Positions 37,674 to 51,332 of a stretch of 64,000 nucleotides of DNA are shown here, one piece after another (within the stretch, counting starts at the first letter, position 1; every line of letters starts with the position of its first letter). Location of the stretch: assembly GCA_964007475.1 (NCBI GenBank), contig OZ023274.1, forward strand, positions 4,898,001 to 4,962,000, read 5' to 3'. This stretch comes from Hybos culiciformis (taxonomy: Eukaryota > Arthropoda > Insecta > Diptera > Hybotidae). The translations under genes and the position numbers were made by a program. Below the pieces are notes generated by a model. It worked only from the letters and a program-made list of their open reading frames with translations, did not search any database and was not told where the DNA came from.

Positions 37674-38394
37674 CAGTGGTTCTTAACCGGTGGTGCACGC
37701 ACCCCTTAGGGGTGCGAGCTTGAATATTTGGGGGTGCGAAATTGTAATTTTCCAAATTCACGTGTAGCTAGCAAAATAAAAAACTAATCTTAAAAATTCA
37801 TTTTGGTTAGTAAATTTTTTATTCACAAAACATTTTTTAAATATGTTTGTAAATTATAAACCATAGAAACAAATTAATTTTTGTATTTTTTCTACAATTA
37901 CAAAAATTCAAATGCGTTTCTATAGTGATTTTTATATTTCCTCGAAATTTTAGTTGATTGTTGCGATTATTCTTAGAAATATAAATACTGATTCGAACAT
38001 TACATTGAATAAAGATTTAAAAATAATTGAATTTTAGTGTTGATTATTACAAGTTTGAATTTTTGTGTTGAATATTAAAAGTTAAATATTAATAATAAAA
38101 CAATTAATACAAGTTAATTTTACAAGTTTAGTTGAATATTTATATTCTAATTATTAGAATATAATTTGGTACATTAAAGTCAAATTCAAAAGGTAAGCTA
38201 AAATATAGCAATAATAGATAGAAGTTTAATATTTTTTTAGTGTTTTATTAAAAAATTTAATTTAGTATAAAAAATATGTTTTGCATAATGTTTGTTTTTT
38301 AATTTATATAAGTCAATAATTTCTGGTAAGGGGTGCGAGAATATTGTTTGAAAATTTTAGGGGTGCCGGTAGCTAAAAAGGTTAAGAACCACTG
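37674..38394. mobile_element. Non-autonomous hAT element with CAGTGGTTCTTAACC ends
   Basis: The terminal inverted repeats are CAGTGGTTCTTAACC and the exact complement GGTTAAGAACCACTG. Both sides carry the 8-bp ATATATAT (37666-37673 and 38395-38402). This terminus is characteristic of a widespread branch of hAT elements (Charlie/Tip100-like). Subterminal GGGGTGCG motifs occur at both ends. The interior has no transposase. The TSD is low-complexity, so the duplication is supportive rather than decisive. Confidence 0.88.
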
Positions 38395-38402
38395 ATATAT
38401 AT

Positions 38403-39916
38403 CATAATTTACATAAATATTTAAATATTTAGTAAAAAAAAAAAAGGTGCAATTATTCAATTAAGCGCTTAATTAAAAAATAAGTTAAAAATTCTATATA
38501 TTTTTTTTTTTAAGAATAAAAATTTTCTAAATTATAAGAATAAACTTTATTTAATTTTTTCTAATTTTTTTAATTTAAAAAGTGAATTTTTGTACCTGTA
38601 AATTTTTATTTGATTTTAAATAAATTTTCTAATTTAATAAATATTACTTCTCCCCAAACCCTTTTCAACTATGGATGAATATTATTCATTGCATTTTGAT
38701 AAATTTGATTTATATGATGGTAAATTGTCATTACATAAAAGAAATAATATAAAAAATTAATTAATTGATTTTGAAATTTATTGGGGTCGTTCGTTTGGCG
38801 CCTTAAATTATAGACCTTATAAAAAACAACTATGAACTTTTGATTTATTTTTTTTTTAATTAATAATGTCAGATTAAAAATAAATTCTTAAGATGCCTAG
38901 AAGAAATATTCCACAATGGGACCACATTGTTTCACAGAAAAAAATGTATCAAAATTGCAAAAAAAAAAAAAACTAAAATTGGAATAAAAAATTTATAGAA
39001 TTTTTTTTAATTTCATGAAATCATGGATTGATAAACTAAAGAAAAGTCTGAAACTTTTTTATGACTCAACACTTAAGATACAAAACAAAATAAATTAATT
39101 TTAATATACCGAAATAACCAAATATAAAAAAAAATGAATCTCTTTAAATGAGAAATTTTTTTTTGTAAATAAAATTGGTTCTATTTGAAATGAATGAGTC
39201 AAATGTGTTAAGTTTTTAGAAGACAAAAAAAAAAAATATATTTTTCTATTTCTAAAACTAATGAATGACCCCATTAAATCAATGCTAACATAATTTAACA
39301 CTATTTAAAGAAAATTGTTTTATCATTTCAAATGCTTTCAAATTATATTTACAAATTTGGTAATATCAAAAACACAAGACAGCTATAATATCATTAAAAA
39401 AAAACTAATAACACTTCTAAAATTTATTTAAAAACAAAATGTAAGCAAATATCACTTTTTTTTTTATTAACTACAACACATTTCAAATATCATGCTTATT
39501 AATTAACTACTTGTAAGAACTATAATAGTTAAATTATAAATAAATGAATTTTATTTTGATATTTGTTAGTTAATTTGGATCTGCTTTTCTTTTTTCTGCA
39601 GGCTGTAGTTATAAAATAAGAAATTTTATCAGCTATTAGTTAAAGAATTTTATTTGTTCAATTCTAAAAATATGAAAATGTTAAAAAATTTAAATGTTCT
39701 GAATTTTTGTTTTGGAATAGTTGGGAAGTTCCATTTAAACTTAACCTTCGCAATATCATCTAGTATTATGTAAGATATTGTGCTTTTCAAGAAAGATTTA
39801 TTTTTAATTGACCTCTTTGAAAAATTATTTTGAATAATTAAATACTTTAATCTTAAAACAGTAAAAAAAAATAATAAAATTGGTACTTAATTTGCATAAA
39901 TATATAAATTTACTTT
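38403..39916. other. Intergenic DNA before the bZIP gene 3' end
   Basis: No gene or bounded element was recognised. A/T tracts are frequent. Confidence 0.55.
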
Positions 39917-39926
39917 TTTATTTATT
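39917..39926 (-). terminator. Candidate polyadenylation signal of the bZIP gene
   Basis: On the minus strand, two overlapping AATAAA motifs lie about 80 bases beyond the stop codon at 40002-40004. Confidence 0.5.
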
Positions 39927-40001
39927 TTTCTTTTACATTTTTGCACTTACTCTAAGAAACTTATTAATTTATTCACAGAAAATTAGGTACTTAAAAACAT
40001 A

Positions 40002-40865
40002 TTATTCTTTTTTAATTTCATCCAAATCAGATAAAATAGCATGTAATTTACTTCCATTGCCTTGTTCATTTTTCGGTATTGTTTCTTTCAAAAGTTCTAT
40101 TAAATAACGTATGTTGTTCTTTCGTTCACCTACTTTGCCTAAAAAATATTTAAAAAAAATATTTGGTTAGATATTTATAATTAATATTTACAAAATTTAA
40201 CTTTGGAAAAGATAAGAAGGTAAAACGCGAATTTTTAGAGGATTAATTGGGATTGATATAATGATATCTGTTTTTGAATTTCTGAATTATAATTAGATTT
40301 AATTTTTTTAATTTATTTTGAAAAATTATTTTATTACATTTATTAGAAGACTATTTATTTCACTAAAAATTATTCTTTAAAAATTTATGTTGAAAAGTTG
40401 AAAACGACTTTATATTTGATTATATTTGATAAGAAATTCACACATAATAAATTCAATGACAGAGGGATTTTTTTTCTCCTTTCTAGTCTTTCCCATCACA
40501 TTCCGAATTAGTCTGAATAATTTGATTATATCAAGTTCGACAGAATACTATTGCTTCATTCTAGTACTAACCTTCTAATTTCAAATTTTCTTCTTTTAAT
40601 TTTGATGTTCGTATTTTAGTTTCTTCAGCTTTTTTTGTACTATTTTCACGACATTTTTTCACTGCCTAAAATAAAAACAAAACGTTACTTATTACAAAAG
40701 AATCCATTTTGTTAGAATTAAGAAATATATTATTTTTAAAATTTTAGTTTCAATGATGAAAAATATTTTACTCACCAAATTATTTCTTTTACGTTTTTTT
40801 TGATAATCATCGTCTACATAAACGTCATCTGAATTTTGTACTGAAGTTTTTCTTCTGGCTGGCAT
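40002..40865 (-). CDS. C/EBP-gamma-like bZIP transcription factor
   Basis: Three exons, 40865-40776, 40665-40572 and 40138-40002, join in phases 0 and 1 to encode 106 residues. Donors are GTGAGT and GTTAGT, and acceptors end TTTTAG. The basic region NNLAVKKCRENSTKK fits the bZIP signature N-x2-A-x3-C-R. It is followed by a zipper with leucines in SKLKEENLKLE and IRYLIELLKET. The N terminus (about 30 residues, MPARRKTSVQNSDD then an acidic stretch) has no activation domain. That compact form matches C/EBP-gamma and its fly counterpart Irbp18, which act mainly as heterodimer partners in nuclear stress transcription; Irbp18 pairs with Xrp1. The start is the first ATG of the exon. An acceptor-like AAATCACAG upstream suggests a separate 5' UTR exon. 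The divergent neighbour is CEBPZ/Noc1. Confidence 0.88.
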
Positions 40866-42810
40866 TGTATCGATCTTTATCCTTTGGACTCTGTGATTTA
40901 AAAAATAACTGAATTAATGAATTTATTAAATAATAAAAAAAATAAAATAATAATTGAACTACTTAATAAGTAAAAAAAGTTAATATAATATATAATATTA
41001 TAATTGTAATGTATAAAACAAAATAAACGCGCACTCCGATATAATAAAATTCTAGTCTTCCGCAACTCAAGTTTTATTTTTTGGATTGAACTACCTACCA
41101 AAAAAAAATTGATAGATAATGATTTATTATGGAAATATTACGTAAAAATGTTAGGTAAGTTCAGTTGATGTTGATACAAAAGTTTTAGACAAAAAAATTG
41201 TCAAAACCGAAATATACTAACTACCTTCCTCCCTGTACCTAAATATAATTATTTCTTGTTTTTTTTACCGCTTCATTTTGAATTAAGTATTCGCAGATAA
41301 GATATTAATATTTGTCTTAAGACAATATTGATCTTGCACGGAACCTTCTTTATTCACTTGCTCCTTTTTCTATAGCCAAGTCTTGGGCATTATACTCACT
41401 ACTTTCTCCCAGCCCTAATCTGTTGGTCGCCAACTTTTCTAAAACTATAATTTTTTGACCAATTTGTTTCCAATTTTAAAACTTATGTTAATTTTAATCA
41501 AAAATTAAATATACCCACCTTTTTTACAATAATAAAAAATTATTTGTTTTAAAATTTATTAAATATTTTATTTAACTTGGGAGAACTGCGTTGCGTTGGA
41601 TTGAATTATTGAAATAATTGAAATGCGATTATTTTACTATTATTTTAAGAGTTATTAATTATGAATGAATGATGAAATTCAATATGAAAATAAAAGAATG
41701 ACGTAACAAAACAAAAAGAAAATTACAGAAATCTGTTATTTAGCATTTTTTAACAGCTTAGCCGAATTGAGTATTATCATAAAATTAAAATATACAACTG
41801 CGCTTGCTGGAACATAATGGAAATTGATTTATGCTGGGGATAAACTCAAAGTAATGAAGAGCGCTTACGAACATCGTAAAAATGCTAAATTTTATGAATT
41901 TGTTTAATGATAATTGTTCGCCGCCGCCGTTGATGACCGTAAAAATTAAATTTATTTTAATTTTTTTTTGATAATAAGCTGCGTCAATTATGCTTGATAA
42001 TTAATGACTAGATATTTTTGGCTTCGTTTATTTTTTACTTGATTGTGAAATATGTATATTGAAAAATAGAGATCTAGAAATTGATTGTGAATAAAAAGTG
42101 AAAGTGAGAAATTTCGCTTCGATTTTATGACTATATAGTAACTAGGTGTCTACATTAGCGTATTTTTCCTGCATGCGATTTTGTTCTTTAAATGTATTCG
42201 TGTATCTTTATACCAAATCCAAAATCGCAGCAAAATACGCATGCTGATTTTGAATAATTTTTCAGCATGCGTATTTTTTGACATTTCTCACAAATTTTTT
42301 TTTTTTTTTATTTGACATTTAAATCAAGTAAAATGGTACAATTTGGAAAAATGTATAAAAATCGCATGCTGTAAATTTAACCCAGTGGCATATTGAGCAA
42401 ACACAAATACTTATAAATGAACCAGAAAAAATACAATACATACATTCATAAATACGCGCGATTCTAAATCGCTAATGTAGACAGCCCGTAATAAGCTATA
42501 ATTTCAAAAATGCGACGTGAACTACGACGCGCTCGCTTATCTAAGAGCAGCTATCTTTGACGACTGCGTTGCTCCACTTTATGCCAAAATCAAAAATTTT
42601 TATCTGGCAGCACTACACTACACATGTGTATTTTTTTTGTATTATTTTCTTGGGATATTTTGAGTTTTGCCGAAAAATATTGTAATTTGGAATTTATCTT
42701 TTTAATTAAAAATTGAAATTAAAAATATTACAAAAAAATAAAGTTTTTCTAATGTTTGATTATTAATTTTTCTTTTCAGAATATAATAATTAAAAATAAA
42801 AGAAGTAAAA
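40866..42810. promoter_or_regulatory. Shared 1.9-kb interval between two divergent genes
   Basis: The bZIP gene reads left and CEBPZ reads right from this interval, so both promoters must lie in it. It contains a MITE (42145-42487). A GC-richer patch at about 42505-42625, with CGACGCGCTCGCTTATC and TCTGGCAGCACTACACTACA, may be the CEBPZ core promoter. A pyrimidine-rich acceptor TTTTTCTTTTCAG ends at 42779, so CEBPZ may have a spliced 5' UTR. No TATA box was convincing. Confidence 0.45.
42145..42487. mobile_element. MITE in the CEBPZ upstream region
   Basis: The inverted ends are GGTGTCTACATTAGCG at the left and, in reverse complement, GGGCTGTCTACATTAGCG at the right, spanning about 343 bp. 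Motifs around GCATGCG and ATTTT recur inside. The element ends about 320 bp before the CEBPZ start codon. Confidence 0.7.
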
Positions 42811-45800
42811 ATGACAACTAAAATAGATTTAAAACCAAAAAATAAGAAAATTATTTTTAACAGCGATGATGATGGAGAAATTATGGACGACCAATCGAAT
42901 GCTGCTGATGATGGTGATGATAAAAATAATTCTAGAGGTGGATCTCGAAAAAAGAAAAAATCTTTGAAAAAAAAAATAGATAAAGATGAAAGTATCAAAG
43001 AATCTGATGGGGGGGAAGAAGAAGAAAGTGATGATTTTTCATTTGGAAAGAAAAAAATTAAAAAAAAAGATGATGCCAATGATGAACTTGGGCAGAAATG
43101 GTACAATGTGGTAAGACAACAACGCATGTATTTTTTAATTTTTTACATGGTAGGTATAGGTACCTAACAGACCTACCCGTATCGTTAGTTGTACATAGAA
43201 AATACCTAGGTACCTAGCTACATACACCTACCAGCTACCTAGAAAACTAGAGACTAGCAAGAACTGGGTTTTCTCTGACTGAAACATAAAATTTGTAGAA
43301 AGAATTAAATTCGAAAGTCTTCTTCAAAAAAATATTTAGAAAAATATTTATATAAAAACTTGATATTTCAATACCTACCTAACAGACTGCCTGCCAAATT
43401 TTGTTACTTTTTTTTTCTTTTATTTTAGTATGCAGAGCTTAATTTAACAGCTGATATTGTCGAATTAAAGGAATCCGAAGAATTGGAATTGAGAAAACAA
43501 TGTAAAAGCGCATTTGAAAGCTTGAAAGGACAATTTTCTAAAAGTGAAAAAAAAAAAATTAATTATTAATTTAACATTTTTTTTTATCAATTTAACATTA
43601 TTATTTCTAGGAAATCCAGCCGATTCTAAATGGTTAAATACTGCACTACAAACTGGTACATATAAAGATAAACTTAATGCCGGAGCATTATTATTAACTA
43701 CGAATCCATTAGGAAATTTAGATATTTTGGAAACATTGATTGGTTTCACAAAGTTATCAAACAAATCAAATTCAGAAGCAATTTCAGTTCTAACTGATGT
43801 ATTCCAGGACTCTTTGCTACCGTCGAATAGAAAATTGATTTCATATCCATTACGTGGTGCAAGTTGGAAATTCATGAAAAAGCAACTTTTGGATAATGAT
43901 AAAAAGCAAAAAATTTTAGCATATTGGCATTTTGAAAATGAACTAAAGGATAAATATTTCGGTAAGCAAACGATACCTATACTTTTATTTCAAAATTGCG
44001 GGATATTTTTTGCAAATTTTAAATATTAATGTATTATCTATGTTGAGAACAATTTTAAAACTTTTGTTTTAAATAATTTGTTTAGTTTAATTCGCGTTAT
44101 TGGTTCCTTTATTTAGATAAAAATGTGATCCAATAATAGCTTCGGTATTATGAATGACTGTCATATTTTCACAATTTATAGCAGGGTCTGAGGATGAAGT
44201 TTCTGAAAATTTGTAGATTACGCCAATAATTTTATTCATATATTTTATTAAATTCTTAGACTATTCTAATTATTGATTTTATTTGCAGAATTTATAAAAA
44301 ATCTTCAACATTCAATTCAATCGGGCCAAGAGAATAATAAAAATTCCTGTATCGTATCAGCAAGTAAATTGTTAGCTTATGGACCAGAAAAAGAACAAAT
44401 GTTGCTGGCAATGCTAGTCAATAAATTGGGTGATCCATCGGGTAAAGTAGCGTCTAAAGCATTACATCATCTTACCGATGTCGTTCATAAGCATCCCAAT
44501 ATGTGTGGTGTTATTACAATTGAAACTGAAAAACTTCTATTCCGTAACAATATAACTGAACATGCTCAACATTTTGCTCTATGCTATTTATCTCAAATTG
44601 CTCCTAATGGACATCCAGATGTTTGTACTAAATTAGTAAATATTTGCTTCTCATTATTCAAAGTTTTGGTCAAAAGAGGTAATTTGAAATTTATTCTTTT
44701 TTTTTTAATTTGTTGTAAAAAATGATTCTGGAAAATATTTTCTCTTTCTATTTAAGGCGCTGTTAATAATAAAACAATGCAAGCAATTTTACGTTGTCTA
44801 CAAAAAGCTATAATTGAAGCCAAACCACCAGCTGGTAGTACAGAAGTTATGACAAAAGAAATGCAAGATACAATATATCGTTTAGTTCATTTGGCTGATA
44901 TTCGTATATCAATACAAACTTTGAGCTTATTGTTACAATTAGTAATAGCAAATTTAAATGAAAAAACTGATAGATTTTATAATGCTTTATATAGTAAACT
45001 GCTTGATTTGGAATTAGCTACTGTTGGCAATAAAACAATGTCGCAGTTTTTACATATTCTTCATCGCGCTATTCATTTAGATAATAATTTATTACGAGTT
45101 AAAGCTTTTTTAAAACGTTTATTACAATTATCACTTTATATGCCTTCCAATTTTGCTAGTGGTTGTTTAATAGTTGTTAATAAAATTTTAAAAAGCCGTC
45201 ATGATTTAATTCAAATTCAAAAAAATAATGATTCTTCTAATATGTCATTAATGGCCGATAATAGTGCTCTTGATAAGTTTGACAGCGATGGTGAAGAAAA
45301 ATATGAAGATGTCAAAATTGATGATGATGAGATTGAAAATGATGAGGTAGAAAATGCCATTGAAAATGTAAAAGAATCAACAAATGCTGTTCCGCCAACT
45401 AAAATTATTAATTCAGGTAAAAGTTTTTTTTAATTTTGCTATTTCAAGTTTAAAATGTTATTCTTAAGAAAATAAAAAAACAATTTAATTTTAACAAACA
45501 TGAAAAATTTAAATTGAACTGTATGTTAAATATGTTATGTAGGATAAAATTTATAACTCCTTCCAACCCAATCTTTACATATTTTTTTCATTTTTCAATG
45601 TTCTCATGCAAAATAAAAAAAAATTTTAGGATGGAATCATACCAATTTGGTAAATAAAAATGAATCAGAAAAGAAAATTAGAGTCATCAGTGCCATGAAA
45701 TATGATCCATATCATCGTGTGCCAGCATTTGCAGGTTCAGAGTATTCATCAAATACAGAGCTTATACTTTTCCAAGACCATTTTCATCCCACAGTTAAAG

Positions 45801-46945
45801 TATTTTCGGAATCAGTAATAAATTCAAAGAAAATTGATTATTATGGTGATCCCTTGAAAGATTTCAGTTTAAGTCATTTTCTAGAACGTTTTGCGTTCAA
45901 AAATCCGAAAAAAATTACTCACAAAGAGTCTTCAGTTGAAGGGTCAACAATGCAGCAGATTCATCAAAAATCTTATAAGGCTCACGGGGCACGTGGTCTG
46001 AACATTAAATCTTTGACGAAATCAAATTGTCCCGAGGATGAATTATTTATTTTCAAATATTTAGTAAAGAAGCGTGAAACACAGGTGGATAAAAAAAAAG
46101 ATGAAGACGAAATCGAAGACGTTGATGATGATGAATTTGAAGCATATTTGGATGGACTGTGCAAGAAATCGAGTAAAAAAGTAGATATTGAATTAGATGA
46201 AGAATTCGAATTGGATTACATGAAAGAACTTGGAGCGGATTTATTGGAAGATACGAGTAAAAAATCTCAAAAAAGAAAAAAGGCTGAAAAAGAGGAAAAA
46301 GAGGACGATGATGATATTTGGGATGATGGGGATGATGCAGGAGATCAAGATGAAAGCGCTGACAGTGATTTGGATAATCAAGGTGATGATGATGATGAAT
46401 TTGGTGGTAGTGATGGTGGCTCTATTTCGTTTGATGACTTGGATAACGACAATGAAAGCCAAGATGAGGAAAGCGATGAAGATGAACCCCAGAGCAAGAA
46501 ACCTAGAAAATTGAAAGCGTCTTTTGATAAAGTATTAAAATCTAATACAGGTATGTTTTTCATTAATAATGCATATTACGATATTAATATAAAATGGTAC
46601 TTAGTTTGTTCTTAACTTTTTGGAGAAATTATATAAATAACATATAAAAACAATATAAACACTTCGAATTAAAAAATTTTTAAAAACTTATTCGATGTGT
46701 TTTAAAACTTAATCGATGTATTTTCAGATATGAGCTCATTATTTGTTGCCGCTGATGATTTCGGTGAAATTTTGGAGGACAATGCTAAATCCAAAAATCA
46801 TGGAACATCGAAAGCAATATTCAACACGGATAAGTCGTCGGAAAAGCAAATGAAATGGGAGGAAAAGAGACATAGTACATATGTAGGAAAATATAATAAA
46901 AATAGAAATAATAAATTTAATAAAAAAAATAAGTCGAAAAAATAG
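42811..46945 (+). CDS. CEBPZ: CEBPZ/Noc1 ribosome-biogenesis factor, complete
   Basis: Homologue of human CEBPZ, yeast Noc1/Mak21 and fly Noc1, a nucleolar HEAT-repeat protein needed for early 60S ribosome assembly with Noc2. Seven coding exons join with conserved GT-AG sites: 42811-43110, 43429-43543, 43611-43961, 44289-44678, 44757-45416, 45630-46550, 46728-46945, giving 984 residues. The N terminus is acidic and lysine-rich. Exon 3 has NPADSKWLNTALQTGTYKDK. Exon 4 has VNKLGDPSGKVASKALHHL and KHPNMCGVI. Exon 6 has KYDPYHRVPAFAGSEYSS, FHPTVKVFSES and YYGDPLKDFSLSHFLERF, typical of the CBF/Mak21 domain, followed by a long Asp/Glu-rich tail. Exon 7 has MSSLFVAADDFGEILEDN and a basic end. An in-frame TAA at 42787 supports the start. 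Length is near the human protein (about 1050). Confidence 0.96.
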
Positions 46946-47055
46946 TAATGCTTTAAAATAATTTTGAAAATAGTTTATTTGATTTGATATTTTTTATCAA
47001 AATTTATTTGTTAAAATATTTTATTACATATTTTTATGCAAGTCGTCTAGAAGTT

Positions 47056-47066
47056 AATAAAATAAA
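47056..47066 (+). terminator. Polyadenylation signal of CEBPZ
   Basis: Two overlapping AATAAA motifs start 111 bases after the stop codon. Confidence 0.6.
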
Positions 47067-50000
47067 ATTAACAATTTGAAAAATTTAAACTGCGTTCAGT
47101 TATTTTTATTTTCAGAAACTGAAACCTACTGAACCATTTGTAAAATTTATACTTTTAATGGTATACCATTTCTAATAAAAATAATTAGATTGAAGTTTTT
47201 TGGATTTAAAATCATTTTGTTAAGACAAATTTGGAAAAATTCTGTTTCCAACCATTGAAAATAAAATTCCAAAAAAGTGCACAAGGAAAACGTTACTGCT
47301 GCAATGATATGATATTTATAGAAAAACTGAAGATCGAAAGTATTTTAATTTCATTGATTTTCAACTTTTTGATGAATTCAGATTTCAACTTTTTGATGAA
47401 TCAACAAGATACCTAACTGGTGCAGGGCTTTTAACATTTTTTCTAACAGTGCTTTTAAATTTTTTATATTTCGAAGAAGAAACCCTCTGCTTTTGAGCAG
47501 ATTGATTTATTTCAAAATTAGAAATACATTAACATAGGGGTTTTCACATAGGGGATTTAAAACTGAAAATTCAGAATATGTTTTTTTGTATTTAGGTGAT
47601 GGTATTTTATTAGGTCTTTTAGACAATTAAGGAAAATGGATAATTCACTGATTGATCGGCAATTCTGCTTTTGGACCAATTATTATAATAAGTTGATTAT
47701 TTAAATTTAATCCTATTGTAAAAAAAAATTAAAAACTTTTTTTTTTATTAAGTTTTTTTTATTTTAATAATCATTACATAATTTTTTGAACATCATTATG
47801 GGGTTGAATATTTTTTGTTTCTATACTAATTAGTTGATTTTTATTTTACTTATTTTTGTTTGGTTTTTATTCAAGAAAGAAAATGATTTTTTATTTGTTA
47901 AACTGTATTTTTTTTTTATTTTTTTTTTTTGGTAAGAATTATTGATTATTTTTTTTTAATAATTAAATTGTAATTTATTTACTACGAAAAAAAATTCGGT
48001 ACTATTTTTTCGTAATAATATTTAATAAAAATATGCTGAATTAATTAAAAATTTTTAAAATATTAATTATTTATTTATTTTGTTAATTTAGGTATTATTA
48101 TATTATATGGGTTTGGTTTTGCATTTTTTTTTTGTTTATATTCAATTTTATATTTTTGAGGAGAATCTGTACTACTGGAAAAATTATTTTTCTATATTAT
48201 TAATAATTTTGTTGAATTTATATGTAAGGAAAATTTTTATATGAATTGGTAAGTTTATATGATCTATGATTGTCACTTTAAATCCTAAATTATGTATTTT
48301 AAAATTTAAAAAAAGATTGACATTGATAAAATTTATTAATTAATGAAATGAAATTTATTGTAAAGTGAAAAGGCCTTAAAATGACATTGAGGTTGAAAAA
48401 TCTGGCGCTGATGAGTTCATATCTCGGCCTCAATGAACGAAACAGTTGAAGATAAAATAAAATTTTTCAAGCTCGAAACATATTTTATAGACTTCTTCGA
48501 AAATTTAATTAATTTAATTAAAATTTCTCGATTTTTTCAAATTTTTTAATGTTTAAATAGGAATTTAATAATATAGAAAAATAATTTATACATTATAAAA
48601 TTTTGTAATTATTTTTAAAGTGTAGTTTTTTTCTTGTTTTTTTTTTTTCTTTTTCTAATTATTTTCTTTATTTTTACATAAAATTCAATGTGGAAAAAGA
48701 TATTTTTGTATTTTTGATTATATCTATTTAAAAAAAAAAAATTTGTTATTCAAGTTTCCAGATAAAAAAAAGTTATTCTTTGGCTGTCTTGCATCTTCAG
48801 TTCAGGTGTTTAAAACATAGAGTCGAAAAAAAAACATTCATTATAACTCAAGCTATAAATAAAAAAAACTATAAATCTGGAAAAGGAAAATTAAAACAAG
48901 AGATAATTTTTTTAATTACAATAAGCTATAATACTTTCTTCAATTTATAAGGAGTTCTAATTATAAAAACTATTTTTTTTTAATTTAAAACTTTTTCGGA
49001 GGAAACATAAATATTAAAATTGTAGAAGTGGAAATTCTAAAAATTAGCGTAACTAAAATTTTTTGTAATTTGATTTTTATAAGTAAGTACTTATTATTAT
49101 TAATGATTCTCATAAAAGAAGTTTCGATAAATTTCCTTTTTTTTTTTTTTGTAATAATATAATTAAAAAAATGTAAATGTTTACAGGTAAATATGGTTTA
49201 ATTAATATTGTAATAAAAACATAATATACAATATATAAGCACATATAAATATTTACAAACAAATATTTTAATAATATTGTTTTAAAAAAGAACTCACATT
49301 TTACATAATTATTTTTATATTAGTGTACAAACAAATCATATTACAATCTTGATTAAATACTTAAATATTTTACAAAAAAAATCTCTTTTATTATTTAATT
49401 ATGTAGATGTAGGTAGATTTTACCATAAAAAACATAAACAATGATTAAATGTCATAAATAAAAATAAAAAATTGCAATCAGAATAACAATAAACTTAACT
49501 AAGAAATTTTTATTTTTAAAAAATTACAATATTGTCAGCGAGTCAAAACTATTATTCAACTAAGAAAAATAAATAAATAACATATATGCATTCTCAACAC
49601 AATGATAACTATTTAAACTTAATAAATTCTCTTATTATATAATTGGTCAATATTCGCCGGGATTAAAAAAATTTTATATAAAATAATATGCGCTTTATAA
49701 AAAAAGAATGATAAAAAAAATCCTTTTTAATTTTAATTATAAATCAAAGTTAAGTAAAATCATAGATTAAGAATATACATAGATTCTTAGCTTCATACGA
49801 CATTATTTTTGGTATTTTCATGTGAATGTTTAGTAAAACAAAATAAAATACGTGATAATTATCAATATATGAAAAGAATTTTATTTAGTTTTACTAACAC
49901 ATTCACATAAAAATACCAAAAAATACTGAAAAAATGTTGTATGAAGCTATACATCTTTCTGCATTCTTAATCTATGGTAAAATATATTTGTTTAGTTAAG

Positions 50001-51228
50001 ATAGATAGGTTCTTAAAAAAGTCTGAATCATAGATACACTGACCTTCATAAAAAATTAAATCGAATAGTAAATTGTAACACAACACAGGGATTAAAGATT
50101 TTTAAATGAATAATAAATTATATTGAATTTTGTTTTTGTAATTTCTTTATAAATTAAATTAATTAAGTTATAAGATGTAAATTGGATTAAAATTTTTAGT
50201 CTATAAGTGCTCGGTATTTGAGTTTAAAAAAATTTATTATAACATCCGACAGGTTTCGAAACAATTCTACTTTGACATAACTATTACTATTATGCTACGA
50301 TTATAATGATTATTAGTTATGTATATAATTTTAAAAAAATACTAAAAAACATACAATTTTTATAATAAATTTATAATAAGTACATAATTTTATATTCTCA
50401 TAATTAATTTTTTAGTCTATATAATTTCGAATTATTTCTTTAGAATATCATTATTTTAATTTTTTCCTTTCAATTGTATTACACTATTATTTTTTATTTA
50501 GTTTTGGCTTTTTATATGGTTAGAAAAAAATTTACAGTAAAAAAAAATATATATTTAAAATCTTTGATTTCGTTGAGGGAAAGAACAAATAATAAAAATT
50601 GCATTAAATTTAATTAAATAATTTATTTCATATTGAGTATTGCGGAGTATTGAAATTAAAATTTAAGCCGCATAACACTCAAAGGAGTGATGTTATTAAT
50701 TTACTGAAAAAGCTTCAGATGAGAAGCTTTCATTGGCAGTTTAAGTTTTCTAATATTATAAATATGTTTACAGTTTGTTAAAAGTAATGTATGTATTTGT
50801 TTAATATTTTCTTCATATTGCTAAAGAGTTAAAAACAAAAAAGTTAATTTATATAAATTTATCGCAAGAAATAATACAAAGCTTTAACTATAGGATAAAA
50901 CGAATATTTTTTAAATATAGAAGTACTATTTAATTTCCTCAATGAAACTATATATTATTTTATTTTAAAAATAATCGAACTAAACAATTTTAAACTTTCT
51001 ATATAGTATTATACCAATTGAAATGTTTTCAGAACCAAGCGAAATTATAGTGCAAAGTTGACAAACTGAAACATTTTAAAACATCATTTTTTGTATTATG
51101 TGTAGATAATACAACGCCTAAGCCATATAAATACTACTTTAACTTAAGTTGTATATTGTTTATGTACTTAAAGATATAACATAACACTTGAATTTATAAG
51201 TTTCCGCAAATATTAATTATAAATAATT
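47067..51228. other. Intergenic DNA between the convergent CEBPZ and FAM110-like genes
   Basis: No exon was recognised. The stretch is AT-rich with T tracts and includes one foldback element (49759-49977). The two genes face each other tail to tail here. Confidence 0.6.
49759..49977. mobile_element. Foldback MITE with ATAGATTAAGAAT ends
   Basis: Arms at about 49759-49836 and 49888-49977 are inverted copies containing ATAGATTAAGAAT, AGCTTCATAC and GTGAATG, then TTAGTAAAAC. The total is about 219 bp with a short loop. There is no coding content. Confidence 0.65.
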
Positions 51229-51234
51229 TTTATT
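51229..51234 (-). terminator. Candidate polyadenylation signal of the FAM110-like gene
   Basis: A minus-strand AATAAA lies about 100 bases after the stop codon at 51333-51335. Confidence 0.4.
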
Positions 51235-51332
51235 TAGTTATTATATTTTTGAATTTTGATGGAAATTAAATCATTGTAATTTTTGTTCTAGAAACGATTT
51301 TCTTCATAATTCATGTCATTATAAATTGAATA

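Noticed and set aside
46230..46563. Alternative frames over the acidic region of CEBPZ
   Set aside because: They are shadows of the Asp/Glu-rich GAT-repeat coding sequence in exon 6.
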